The position numbers were made by a program, and so were the translations under genes. DNA of 64,000 nucleotides. It comes from Atrichornis clamosus. Its lineage: Eukaryota; Chordata; Aves; Passeriformes; Menuridae. Of this stretch, positions 49,201 through 61,268 are shown piece after piece. The notes beneath the pieces are model-generated. The model saw only the letters and a list, made by a program, of their open reading frames with translations, had not been told where the DNA came from and ran no database searches. The stretch covers positions 1 to 64,000 of the forward strand of contig WBMZ01011683.1 of the NCBI GenBank assembly GCA_013400975.1, written 5' to 3'. Positions within the stretch are counted from its first letter, which is position 1, and every line of letters begins with the position of its first letter.

Positions 49201-52200
49201 AAGCATACTGCAAGGATGAACTTGGGAAAGGAAAAATAGTCTCATTTTCTATTGTGCAAATCAGTCACATACTTTAAAACTGTGTTTTAGATACTGGTTG
49301 TATGTGTTAGTACACAACTAGTACAGGGTCTGTGTAAGGCAATATGCGCATGTTCCCTGCAATAGAAGATGCTAATCATCTACTTTAGTGAATTCCTGTT
49401 ATTTATAGAGTAATTGCAGATGACTAACCAAAATATACTGTCTGTGAACTTATTTATTTGATTCAAGGTATGAAGATTAGTAACAATACAGCTTATATAC
49501 CTCAAAGAATATTTAGTGATCACAAATGTCAATCAGTTAGTGATCTTATGTAATGAAATTTACTTTTGAAAACTAACTTTGACACATGCCTCCATTTATC
49601 ACAGTGTATAGGATATTCAGAGGAGAATCCTGGAAAAGGCCTCGGAGTTGTTTGAGAGTAGGCTGACCTATAAGGACACATGACAGGTTCTGACCCTCAC
49701 CCCAGGGCTGAAGGATGGTCACCAACGTGTCCTATCTGTTGATATAGACTACATTTCCATCCAGAGCTTTAAAGACATTAATGAATTTCCAGAACTTAAA
49801 GACATTTTTGCACAAGCGAATCCATGACATCCCTGATAAAATCTATTATGGTTTATGAGTGAGAAGACTGAACAATAAAGTTGATCCTACTGTCTCTCCA
49901 AAAGCTACACACTGCTATGCTGAACTTGTATGGCATTTGTTGTCTTTAGTTGAACTTATTTTTTTTATAGGTATTCCTGATTATGAGAAAAAAACGTTGC
50001 AAATACAGGAGTAGAATAAAGCTTTTCTCTATTCACACCTTTTCCCTTTATCTCAAATATGGTTTCTAAATTCAAAAGGAGTGTTGTCTTTTGACAATGG
50101 CATCCTGTTTAGAGTTACTACTTCATCTGTCATGTGATATTAGTCTTTACATCTTTTAAAACTTTTTTTCAATTTCGATTTCTGACTTTAATATTCTGTC
50201 TCTTTTTGTAATGTGCAGGTTCATAGCTATGAAAAAAAGAGACTGGCTGAAGAAAAGCTCATGGAATGAGGTTGGTACTGAAATCTTATATGGAATAACA
50301 CTAGCACTAAATAAGAAAATTTAGTATACTAGATGAAAACAAAATAAATCTCTCTCCTTCTTTCCTTCAAGTAATCAAAATACCGCAACATTCAGTGTTT
50401 ATTAGGTCATACCTATTCATCAAACTTTTTAGTTAAACAAAGTAGGTGCATTCTAGTTATATCACATTGGAAAAAGATGTTGCTGTTATAAATTTCTGAA
50501 AAATTGTGAGACATGTTCATTAACTGTAGAGGTTTCTGCAGTTCCAACAACATACCTCTTCTTTTACTGGAAATGAGAAGTGAATCTTTTCAGTGAATCT
50601 GTATCATTTTATTGTTTACCTGGTTTTAATTATATGCTCTTTAATCTGATGAAAATTATCTAAAACAGGGTTTTTTATAAAGTTCTGGATTTCTTAACAA
50701 TCAATACAGAAAATGGTACTGAGGGGAGGAACCCAAGGTAAAAAAGAAACTTTAATATAAATAGCTAAATTCACTCTCCACTGTTCATGTAACTGAGGCA
50801 ATAGGAGAAAAGGGATTTAAAATGGGAAACAGAAAGTAATGAAATGCTAAGCAACATTGAGGGTAGAGGTGTGTATTTTGATACATTTGAAAGGAAGAAA
50901 AATAAAAGAAGCAGTAGAAATTACAAGGAAATTATAGTCTAGTCTTAAGTCTGGGCTTGTTGTCAGAAAGTTATAGTGCTTGCAGTATTACTGGGAGAAA
51001 ACAAAGTTCTTCTGTACAATTACCCCAGAGCAGTTAATAAAGAATTGGAGGGGAAAAACCTTTCAATCTCCCTCATTGCCACTCCATGAAGTTTTAAAAT
51101 AGGAAGTTTCAACTCTTGTGATTTTTCAAAGTAAAAGCAAATCAGAAATCACAGTAGAAAACACATTCTCTCCAAGTTTTCAGCTCTTTACAGAGTCAAC
51201 AGATTTTGATAACTCATAGAAATATTCTTTATCACTTTAATAGCTTAAATGTCAAAATGGCTCATCTGCTTAGCTTGTAAAGTCTCCTATTCTTTGGCAA
51301 ACCTTTTCAACACACGTACAGCATAGATAAATAAATGAGAATGAATACAGAAGGGTTAACTTGGAGCAAGTGAATGTGCTTTGTTTTTAGACTCACAGTG
51401 CAAAATTAAAAATAGTTTTCATTTCTATCCCAATTACGGAATAATCCGAGAAAAACTAGTACTAGATTTTTCATGCTTGCTTTTTTTTTTTTCCAGTTCA
51501 CAGGGTGCTCTTTTGTAAATACCAACTCTAGAAGCCCTCCTTTATATTTGTGCTTTCACGTACCTGATCACATATCCTAGATTTTGAAACAAGCTGTCTG
51601 TAAACAAGAACAATTTTTTGTTTATAAAGTAGTTACAAATTATCGACAGTTTAGACTCTAAATCTGATCGTTCCTTGAATGCCCTACATAACGTATTTTA
51701 GAGCCAAGGAGACATTCCACTTTAAATCTTTTTATGCTTTAAAAATAGAGAAGAGCCATTTACACTTTTCCCCTTTACCCTAGTTCTCAACAAAAGGCAC
51801 AGAGTAAATTAAGTATGGTTTCTTGATTGTTTTCTTTACAAAGTGCCAAAAAAATGTTACAACATTTTGAACTCTTGTGAATGCTTCTAGAACCCTTACC
51901 CAATTCACTTCAAATATGGTAAAAAAATGGTTCAACATTATTAGATATGACCTGCTAACTTTGAGGTCAACATTGTTTTACTTGCAAAAAAAGCTCTAAA
52001 ATAAAATGCAGTTAAGCAGTTATGTTGCTTTACAAAGTATTCTGATCTGCCCCTTTTGTGTACTGTTCTACACCTGTTCTTCATGTATATTTTAAAAAAC
52101 AGCTCATGTGACAACACATTAAATGCATCTGATATTTTTAGATGTACTTATCTCTTGCTTTCTTCTAGGTAAACACCTTTCTGCCTCTTCTGAGATAGTA

Positions 52201-55120
52201 ATTTTCATATTTGACATTCAAAATAGCACCTTCTGCTTTGGGTTATTGCGTGCTAGAGTTCCTGTAAATCTGGTCCTTCTTATTAAAACCTAAAATATCT
52301 TCCAGTCATTGTTTTGCTAAGTGTTGTCTGCCCCTGGAGTCTTGATGACATAATTCAGACCTGCTTTCAAGATCCTCACCTTAGGCCAATTATATTCTAA
52401 TTGCGTGACTTTATGGTTTCTTGGGAAAGGAGACGTAAAGCACTTAATATTACATTTTTAATAGTTTGGAGGGGGAGGTGACATGCAGAAGATATAAGCA
52501 TTACACGCTAAAATTGTGTGGACATTTTCTTTAAACAAATGTGACAGCGCAAAATCAATGCGTGCTATGCATAATGGATACTCAGTGAGTCTGTATTAAG
52601 AGTTTCTTAAAAGTGCTCTATTAATTTAAACATTTTATTACCTTTTGTCAGGACGTAGGTTTGGGAAACTGTTACTACAGTTAAAAGTGTGATATTTTTT
52701 ATTTTCACTTTATTTTAAGCTAGTGGTTTTATAAAAAACGAGGTTTAAAAGTAACCTTGTGATCAGCAGGGAAATACTGAGAAGACATTTCATAAAAGTA
52801 GATGTGTAGGAGGCAGCGACAAGTCCTAATCCTGGAAGAGAAAACAAACAGGTTTAAACTGCAAATAAAGTGACAACTGCTCACAATAAAGGTTGTAAGT
52901 GTAATAAGTCTTCAGAGCAGTTTTCTTAAGAGCACGGTGGACTGTTCATCCTCTCAAGTTTTTATATTGTTACTAAGGGTCCTTCTAATTGCCTTCAGTT
53001 TCCAGTTGGAAGAAACTGCAGTAGAGCTGTGCTGACTTTGCAAACAGTGGTAGGAATAAGTTTCATGCCCTCAAACGTTTTCTCTGATTATTAACAATCC
53101 TTACCCTTGCTGTGAACCCACCAAATATACAAATGTAATAATATAGAGAAACAACAGAAATAGTAGAGAAAAACATCCAAGGAGTATTATACATCATGCT
53201 ATGATTATAATTTCAATTCTTTATGCTTTTTAGTACATAAAACAAAACCCTTTGTATTTTTATAATTTTAAGTGGTTGAATAGAAACACAGTTGTTTTGT
53301 TGTTATCTTCAAAGCTATCCAAAATGACAGAAAATCATTTTTTTTCAATCACATATTAATTTTACCAGTTACTAAGATTTATCAGCTTAAAAAAAATCAG
53401 AAATTGTGAAAGGACAACTCTACATTGCCTTTGAAAATGGTTCAAGTAAGTTGCTTTCCTGGATCATGAAAGACAAAGATTTTCATCTCCTCATTATTAT
53501 TATGAATTCAAAATCAATATCTTCATTTCAGAATGCATAATTAGAAAAGTAATTTTGATTCATGCTCTTAGGAGAGTTGGGAATATATCATACCTAGTAT
53601 ATTTAGTTAAGATATAAAAAATTCTTATAAGAAAATGCCTTTAACAAAATTTAGGCTGTGATAAACACTCTGCCTATCCTTTCTGCACAATTTCTTAGAG
53701 GTCTTTGAGAAGGGATTTCGATATTAAGTGTGAAAATTACAAAATTAAGTATTTTGAAGTGGGGTTTTTGAGCAAGCAAACAGCATCATGTAGAAACAGT
53801 AAAGACTAATATAAAGAATGTAAACTGAATTTCAATTTGGATTCTACATATGCTGAAGGAGCCAAATAACCAGGTGTGTGCATATATATACATATGTTTT
53901 TGCATACGCAGACAAGTATGTCACATTTCAACCTAACATATTATGACGGGAATACTTTTATGAAAATTTGTGGGTTTTTTAAAAAGGCAAAAATCTTCAT
54001 CCATAAGGAAAACAAAATCAACTCACAGCTCACCATCACCACTTCCATTTGCATAGCCTCAGTGCAGTTTCCATGCAATATATTCTCCATGCTGGCAAGC
54101 AAAAGGTTTTTTGCCAACTTATTCTTCCAGCTCAGGTGACCTAAGCTCTTACTGACCTTACAAAAATTTTTCTTTATTTTAAAACATCACAGAAATTATA
54201 TAAATATGTCTGCTAAAATCTTCATATTATATTCTTCCACCTATCTCAGAGAATATACCAAGCATATTCCTCATATAAATTCCTGAATTTCAGTGGATAT
54301 ATGCCCAGAGTCAACGTGATCTGAAAGCTTTCCACTTCTAAGCATAGTTCATGGACTAGCTGAAGAGCTAACCAAACTGAAAGCAATAATTTCTAGGTGA
54401 AATCCTACTCTCTTAGGCTGCTTTGTTTCCCATCTGAGAAGAACTAGGATTTTGTTTTCTATTTCTGATTGGTTTGATTTTCTTTCTAGGATAGAAAAAT
54501 TAGGAAGAATACTTTGAACATTACTGAGAAAAAGTTAAATGCTACAACTCTTATTAACAAAATTAAATTCTGTAACTATACAACTTAAGTGTTCTACAAA
54601 TCTTTCAGTCTTTCTAATTCTAACAAATTAATGCGCCATGAAATAAACTTTTAATATACTCCTTACTTTTCTTTCCTTCACTCCACCATTCAGAAAATAA
54701 TTCTACACTTTACATCAAAGACAGAAAGAAAACTCAGGAAAGCCCTCTTTAAGAGTCTACCTACTGGAAACAATATTGAATTTTGACATTGAGAGGGTTA
54801 AAAAACAGATTTTCACAGCAGGACTTTGCCATATCCAACTTGGTTTTGTTTCAGTATTAAGAATTATCTTTGTATTTGGTCTTTTAAATAACTTATGAAC
54901 TCATTTTTAATTTCATCATTTGCTATGGATCTCTTTGAAAATTCAAATTTGGAAATCATATTTAGAAATCCTATAATATTTGACATTAGTTTAAAGGGAA
55001 TGGCCAAAATAGATTTTTAAAGAATGAAATATGGCAATCCATGATTTTCAGATTATAAAACAGACCTGGCTAATGACACATTTGTGCAGAATATTTTTCA
55101 GAAAGTGGTAAAGGCCCATT
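46241..55120. other. AT-rich unique sequence, no gene seen
   Basis: About 9 kb without a recognisable gene, RNA or young repeat. It holds poly-T runs (47417, 51481) and a CA/TA patch at 53876-53900. Frames here are 60-90 codons and lack motifs. Confidence 0.55.
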
Positions 55121-55670
55121 TCTCAGAATTGTTAAGGTGGGAAGGGACTAGAGGCCATCTAGACTAAGCCTCTTGTTCAAGCAAGGTCACCTACACTAGT
55201 TACCTCCATAGTCTGTCTAGGAATCCTTATTCAGTGTTTGATTACACTCATGGTAGAAAAGTTTGTTCTTATGTGCGAATGGAATTTCCTGAGTTTTAGT
55301 TTTATGCATCACCACTTGTTCTGCCAGTGAGAACAACCATTTGCTTCTATCAGGACTTTATCCATATTGATCAGGTCCTCCTGAGACATTTTTCCCATGC
55401 TGAACCATCCCCACTCTGGTCCATTTCCTCCACAAAAGATGCTCTAATCCCTTTAGCACCTTTGTGGCCCTTTGCTGGATTCTTTCCACTACATTCCTGT
55501 CTCCTGTACTGGGGAGACCAGAACAGTACTTCAGATGTGTCTAACAAGGGATGAGCAGGGGGGAATGATCACCCAGTTGACCTACTGGCAATGTTTTTCC
55601 TAATGTAATCTAGAATGTTGTTGTCCTTTTTTGCTATGAGGGTGTTTATTTCCTCATATGTTCCACTTGT
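55121..55670 (-). repeat. CR1 LINE copy, minus strand, old
   Basis: The left edge 'tctcagaattgttaaggtgg' is an inverted CR1 3' end. It is followed by 'gaagggactagaggccatct', 'gatcaggtcctcctgagaca', 'cctttgtggccctttgctgg', 'ctgtactggggagaccagaa' and 'tgacctactggcaatgtttt', which are CR1 3'-region and ORF2 blocks in reverse complement. The copy is strongly diverged and has small deletions. The right boundary is vague and may extend about 50 bp further. The 74-codon minus frame at 55569-55793 partly reads decayed ORF2 ('DNNILDYIRKNIASRSTG'). Confidence 0.93.
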
Positions 55671-58600
55671 GAGGCTGGACATAAGCTCACAGCCCAGCAA
55701 GCCAATCATATCCTGGGATACACTAAAAGACACATGGTCAGAACTCCTTAAGAATTTCTTAGAAGAAGATATAATGATTGCGGAATAGGGCATAAGACTG
55801 AGAAATTATTGCAACATGACGGGAGTCAGAAGTAAAGCAGGAAGAGGGAAAATTGAAAGGTTAGAAACAGCCACTTTCAGTTTGCGTGATGAATAAAGGT
55901 GAGTCACTGGCAGACTCTCGAGAATGGATAATAATGTGTTTTAAAAAACATGCTAAAATGTCTGGTTTTTGAATTGGAATGGGAGAATATGTATGTGTTA
56001 GGAAAAGTCAATCAAGATGGCAATGATGATAAGTAAGGGCAATTAGATGCTTTACAGTATAGGTTTGTGACTGGATTAGAGATAACTCTAACACAGATTT
56101 GCTGAATGACTTTACCCATGCAGCAGGTCTGCAAAAGAGAGAGAACGGTATTCAAATCAAGCTAATAACTCAAATTAGTGTGTTTAAGATTTCTAAAGGA
56201 GTTTTTGAGGACATTGAAGTATGATAAAACTCTGAAGATATAATGACACAGGTTGAAGAAAATCCAGTGTTGAAGGTCCTCAGATTCACATTCCTATCAA
56301 GTGAGACCATTTAGAATTAGGACCAGACCTTCTGGCTGTCTGGAGGCTTAAAAAAATTATTCTTTTGTTTTAGTTTGCACCTTCTTATTCATTAGATATT
56401 GTTTCTTTTAAAGTACATATTTGAGGCAGTGGGGAGAGGGACGTTGGGTGTGCAATTATCTTTGAACTTTATGTGTCCTGGTGTATGCTTCCTGCACGCC
56501 AACAAGGCACTTGTACACACCACAAAGGCAAATGAAGCCAGCATCACTGAGAAGGATGTGACGAAATTTTGTATTGTAACCCCTCAAGTGCATGTGTGTC
56601 TCTATTACAAAAACGGATGTTTTTCTCTTAGTTTTATGGTGCTTTAGAAATAGTGCTGTCCATATACCTACTTACGTTCACTATACACATAGGTAAACAA
56701 ATAAGAGTGTACCACCAAGCATTAGAAACATTTAGAACTAATTTGTTAAAAAGTTTGTGCCTTAGAGAGTACTGCTGGATGTTAAGTTTTCCTAAGAAAA
56801 TCAAGGGAGCAATTCAGCTGACCAAATAGTAGCATCTGCAGCCATCTTAAATGCTGCAAGATATCCAAACCATAAGTATAGAGTGCTTATGTTTTAATTG
56901 TGAATAAACCCACACTATTTCCAAACTAGTATTCAGTCTGAGATAAACAGACCAACATGAAGATTAACAAAACTTGTATTTCCTATTGGGCAGGTTTCCT
57001 TACTGATATGGTTGATAAGTGAATATATTTGATCTAATGTTAAATAAATTCTGTGACAGATAATTTCTAATGTAAGAAATATTGAGTAAAAAAACAAGAA
57101 TGTGCTGATATATCAAGGTTTCTACCAATATTACAGCTGCTGAGTGGATAATCAGAACAGAGTAATACAGTAAGCATCATTAAAAATTCAATATTGAATA
57201 TTCCATGGATCAGCAGGGTCTGCTATTGTCCACTGCCTCAAAAGGGATGTGTTGCAGTGACATTTTGAAGCAACATTTATTGAGGTTTTAATAGAACTCA
57301 CTGTACCTGAACAGTTTCAAATTCAGTTTTTGCATAGCTTCAGATGAATTATTCTTTCAGTGGTTTTTAGCACCAATATTTCATGTCTTCCTGAAATCCA
57401 TAATCTAAAAGAGATTGATTTTATTTTTAACTGACATTTAAAAGTGGCAAAGTTTCTTCTACAAATTGCTTGTCACTTAAAATAGACTGTTGATACTCTG
57501 TCATCAAGAGATAATGCAGGATATAATTAGTCCTTTTCAGAATTTTATGCTGTTAAATGCAAAAATTATACACATTAGCCATGCCTCTTAAAAAAATATG
57601 ATACATCAATGCATGTAAATCACTGTGTCTTTATAAATATTTTCTTAGGAAGCAGAACATCTTATTAATACAGAGCCAAACAGAAAGCACTGATCAACTT
57701 TCACAGGGTCGATTTTTAAGTCCTCCCAAACTTTCAGGTGAAATCTAGAAGGATGAAACAGCAAATACAGTAAGAATGTTAAAACAAATGAAAACCTGAC
57801 TTTTTTTTTATAAAACTCTTCTAAAGTATTTGAACTTACTAAGATCAAAATTAATTTACTTTGAAATTGCGTGAGAATTAATGAAAAACAGTAAGTTCAT
57901 TCTCAAAAAAATGTCAAACAGGATAGTTTTTATCATTATAGTTTTAAAAGTGTATTTCAGTTTGAATTCAGGCTTCTTAAATATGATAAAACCTGCTTCA
58001 TCTTGGAGTTGTGAATATATAATAAATTTAAAAATAGGAAAGTGATTTTGTAAAATATCTCATTATTTTCACATGGGAAGACATAGATTTGAACAAGATA
58101 TTCAGCAAAAATGCAATTGTGAGGGAACAACATGTATAACTCATTCAGTATTCAGTCACAATGTGTTTCTTGTCCTCGACCTTTGTGGAAACCAAGGGCT
58201 TCATTCAAACCATTGGCTGCATCAGAATTTTATAAACTTATTGTGGAAAATTATGTGTTGAAATATAGGTGAAAAATTAACTCTTTATACTATTGCACAT
58301 CTTATTTCTTACATCTATATATTAATTTTGTATATAAACATACAAATATAACTGTTCATGTGCACGCATGTCTCCAGTGTTCTCTAGAAATACAAGCACT
58401 GGCATCTATCTAGGACCATCTCTTGCAGCTGACATCTTTTCATAAAAGAGAAATGCACTGTAAAATGAGCTAGTCCTAAAATGATAAAAAGAACAACAAG
58501 TAAGGCCTTCAGCTTGCACATTTTAAGGTTCTGACAGCATGACCTATTGCTGTCACTTCAAAACTTCTATACAGTGGTTGGCACAAAAATAGCAGAGAGA

Positions 58601-61199
58601 TATTGTCATGATAATCTCTAGGTCTTGGTCCTGTAATCAGATCCGTTCCCTTGCAAAGTCCCAGAGATCGCTTTTTAGGGCTGGGAATATTTCATTTATT
58701 TTGAGCAATCTCAAAGTCAATCAACTAGACCAAGTCATGGGTTCTGCATACTGTCAAAGTAGAGGGAAAGGATCCATTGAAGTTTAATTCACTTTGCCAG
58801 TTTTAGAATATGGTCAATCCCATTGTAAAGTCTATTTTAGATATGTAGACTGATAGTTGTGAACATCCCACTTTCCAAAGTTACGTAGCATAAATCCCTC
58901 CATAAGAGAGTGTCTGAGGTATGTCACAGATTGAACATTGATGACTGAACTTGTAAATAAGTTGAAGTCTCCTTTGCTCAGCTGACTAGATAACCATTGC
59001 AAGGTGAGAACTTTGAATCAGCAGTACAAAAGATATTTTTCACAAGATCTGCTATTGCAGAAACAAGAATGGAAATAGCTGAAAGTTTAAAAAAAAAATT
59101 TTTGGAGTTAAAACACTTTGAAATTAATATTTTATATTTTGATGAGTAACTTGTTTTCATTTCATAAATTAATAATTTCACAGCAGAAAACATATTAACA
59201 ATAAAAACTCCCCAAAAATCTGAACATTTGCAATCAATTTGCATCATACATTTGCAATTAAAGATGCTTGTCAATATTACTTTTTTAAAAAATCTCATGT
59301 TCTTGGAATTACCAGGATTATAATCAAAATAAAGAAGTCCTAGACTTTTAGATTTGAATCCTGCTTTAGATTTGCATATATAAGGTGTGCTGTGACATCA
59401 TTATTTCCTGTACTTACACAAATATTTCTGGAACGACATTCCTTTACTTTTTGTGTTAAGATACATCAACCTTCTCTTATTTTCACTGTGTTGGTTGCAG
59501 GAGTCATCCCAGGATATGTCCTGGGAGGAATCCTGAGGAAAGCTGGAAGATTTGCGATGCACTGGTGAATTTGTCTCATGTCCCAGTTTCAAAGTGAGTG
59601 GGTTCCAGCTGAAGCCAAAATTTTTTATCTTCAGATCTGCAAACATGCACATCAAAGCACATGGAAAAGCCCTGCTTCATACACGAAAAATCATGTGGAC
59701 TTCAGATTGTGCAAGACCATTTATATGAAACTCAGCCAAGACTATGTTATGGTCTTACCTAAAAGGTTGTACACTAAGTAGTGTTGTGTAACGTAACCTG
59801 AGAAATCTGTAATTATACTATTTAATTATTCATAATGGCAGCTGGCAGGATAGTACTTTCAATATGTTAAATTATTCTTGCAGTAGGGGTAACTTCACTC
59901 CATCTTTTGCAGAGAGATACCTCTTGTACATGCTAGCATATGATTCAGAAGACTTCACACACGAAGTATCCCTGAGGACTTTGCACATTTGATCTCATAT
60001 CACACAAGGACCTTACTCTTTTCCACTGCTTCCAATACCTACAGAAGAAAGAAAAGAAAATTTTGATACCGCCAAAAATAAATGCGTTATAAAAAATGAA
60101 TGTAGTATTTAACTTAATTAGAGCACCTACATAGTAGCTGTCCTGATATTAGCTGATTCTTTCCAGAAAATCACAGTGTGTTTTATTTTTTTGGTATTCA
60201 GGATACACACCCTCTGATGAACCTGAAATGTTGGGAGTGATTATAAATACCAGTCATTTCGGAAAACACTATTCAGTATGCCAGCAGTATACTTTTGCAA
60301 ACTGTGTAAACCTTTAGTTTTTTCTAAGAGTATGGGACCTGATCCTACCGAACTCAGTAGAATTGACTTTAGTAGCATTGGCAGGACAAATTCAGCAGAG
60401 CCACTTGATGTGCATTTTCACGTGGGCTCCATTTGAAGTCACCAGTGTTATCTGCATTAAAAATGCCATTGACAGCACTCAATGCATCGTTTTCAAGTGA
60501 TGTCTTCAGTCTCTCAACAAGCATACTCTTTAAGGAAGAACTCTCCCTAGCATTCCCCTTCACCTTGAGCACAATTTATGTATTTAAGTGTGATTCAGTT
60601 TTGAATGGCATACCTGCAGGTCAAAGAACAGACTGAAGGAGTTAAACCAGGCATAAATCAGAATGAAATACGTGGCTCTGTCGAAGGCTCAATTGGATAA
60701 AACAAACCATGTATCCATTTGTGCACAGCGTGTCTCTCTCAGATGAACACAGTTGAGAAAACAGGCTTCACAGACAGAACAAGTGTTGTCCATTGAGGTA
60801 CATAATAAATCATCAGTCTAGAGAATTTGTCAATAACATGTTGCCCTAAACATCCATATGTCTGCTGCATTAGGCTAATGTTGTTGCAACTAAATGAGAT
60901 CTCAACTAACACAGAATGAACAAAAAAAGCAATGTAGCTTAAAGTGGCAGCAGATCAATTTGTGAAAAACAGACATTTTATCTCCAGGTCCTTTTCAGAG
61001 CAATTTGGGAAATGCAGTCATCTATGAGAACAAGGAGTACTAGTTTATGTTCTACATGTCTATGAAAAATCTAGACAAGTGTTGGGAAAATTCTTTTAAC
61101 AGATTCAGACCACCTACAGTGTTCCCAAATACATGAATTTTGGCAATGCCTGCAATGCAGCTCACTTAAGTGAATGGTGGGATACAGTACTAAATGCAA
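55671..61199. other. AT-rich unique sequence, no gene seen
   Basis: About 5.5 kb without a recognisable gene. Near 60335-60400 there is a 'gggacctgatcctaccgaac...attgacttta' texture typical of ancient amniote repeats, but it is too decayed to name. The longest frame is 106 codons (58978-59298, minus), AT-rich and without motifs. Confidence 0.55.
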
Positions 61200-61268
61200 T
61201 TATTTAGGGATTCTGGTTTCAGCTCTACCTCCGCCTTGAGGGGTGGCTCTGAGCAAGTCACTTTTTTT
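61200..61268 (+). repeat. MIR-like SINE remnant
   Basis: The string 'gggattctggtttcagctct' followed by 'acctccgccttgaggggtgg' and 'ctctgagcaagtcactt' lines up with the MIR core (cagctctgccact ... gtgaccttgggcaagtcactt). MIR-family SINEs are ancient and survive as short fragments in amniotes. The fragment is only about 65-70 bp, so the call is tentative. Confidence 0.45.
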
